In this document: one piece after another, positions 63,779 through 64,000 of the stretch | How positions within the stretch are numbered: the stretch's first letter is position 1 | Layout of the letters: each line of letters opens with the position of its first letter | Assembly: GCA_002500505.1 (NCBI GenBank) | Contig: DLRM01000025.1 | Coordinates: 1-64,000 of the forward strand | Length of the DNA: 64,000 nucleotides | Direction: 5' to 3' | Origin: Planctomycetes bacterium UBA7888 | Lineage (GTDB): Bacteria; Planctomycetota; UBA1135 | The notes under the pieces: generated by a model | What the model was told of the DNA's origin: nothing | What the model saw: only the letters and a program-made list of their open reading frames with translations | Database searches by the model: none | Translations under genes and position numbers: made by a program

Positions 63779-63897
63779 AAGGAGTCGGGGGTTCGGCTTT
63801 GCGCAGCGGACGTGTCACGAATCGGGTCAGACCGGGAACGGAGCAGCCCTAAGAGATATTGTCCGGGTGCCGTGAATGTCCGGGCCTCCGACTTCTT
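63779..63897 (+). ncRNA. ffs: signal recognition particle RNA (4.5S type)
   Basis: Long hairpin. The outer stem AAGGAGTCGG (63779-63788) pairs with CCGACTTCTT (63888-63897). The apical domain shows the Ffh-binding pattern: TCAG (63827-63830) opposite AGCAG (63842-63846), closed by CCG/CGG with a GGAA tetraloop at 63835-63838. It lies between tRNA-Ser and dnaX, where ffs is found in many bacteria. The exact ends are estimated from pairing. Confidence 0.85.
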
Positions 63898-63930
63898 GGA
63901 CACCCCTAGGCCTGTTATCCTGGGTGGCAC

Positions 63931-64000
63931 ATGTCCTATCGCGTCCTGGCCCGCAAATACCGCCCCCGAACCTTCGCTGAGGTCATCGGACAGGATCACA
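63931..64000 (+). CDS. dnaX: DNA polymerase III tau/gamma subunit, N-terminus (3' end outside window)
   Basis: The ATG at 63931 opens MSYRVLARKYRPRTFAEVIG then QDH, the invariant start of DnaX, the clamp-loader ATPase. Only 23 codons are inside the window. It lies 33 bases after the SRP RNA. Confidence 0.93.
   Translation, partial: MSYRVLARKYRPRTFAEVIGQDH

Overview
The window reads as a conserved chromosomal core segment of a Gram-negative-type bacterium. Predicted lipoproteins, an Mla-like ABC transporter and membrane-anchored hydrolases point to a two-membrane envelope. A formylglycine-type sulfatase, an EF-G of the EF-G2 type, a glutaminyl-tRNA synthetase and the absence of rpmD between rpsE and rplO lean towards the Planctomycetota or a related lineage; this is an inference, not a placement. 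There is no insertion sequence, prophage or CRISPR array, and no stretch above 300 bases without a gene.

1-11.4 kb: the end of a split methylmalonyl-CoA mutase, a prephenate dehydrogenase-chorismate mutase fusion (tyrA-aroQ), glnS, then (minus strand) a lipoprotein sulfatase coupled to formiminotransferase-cyclodeaminase and a hot-dog thioesterase. Divergent from these lies mce-pccB-biotin carboxylase-BCCP. With the mutase these form the propionyl-CoA to succinyl-CoA route.

11.4-20 kb (minus strand): one tightly packed operon of eight envelope genes. In order of transcription these are a WP-repeat lipoprotein, MlaE, MlaF, MlaD, a Dpm1-like glycosyltransferase, an M50 site-2 protease, a membrane alkaline-phosphatase-superfamily enzyme and a parvulin-like secreted protein. 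A helical-repeat lipoprotein is divergent from it.

21-27.9 kb: an HU-family protein, the reverse transsulfuration pair (cystathionine beta-synthase plus gamma-lyase), and a coupled mutS2-like, receiver-domain, aroC trio.

27.9-59.3 kb: the translation and transcription core. It comprises tRNA Thr-Tyr-Gly-Thr and tuf (same order as E. coli thrU-tyrU-glyT-thrT-tufB), rpmG-secE-nusG-rplKAJL-rpoBC, a separate rpsL-rpsG unit with its own promoter and terminator, a two-gene unit of a Tsr3-like (archaeal/eukaryotic rRNA aminocarboxypropyltransferase) gene and an EF-G2-like gene, and one uninterrupted S10-spc-alpha superoperon from rpsJ to rplQ.

59.3-64 kb: dnaE (minus strand), tRNA-Arg(ACG) directly before tadA (the enzyme that edits it), two tRNA-Ser genes, the SRP RNA gene and the first codons of dnaX.

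The most unusual items are the Tsr3-like gene paired with the EF-G2-like gene, and the 16-fold WP-repeat lipoprotein that starts the Mla-like operon.
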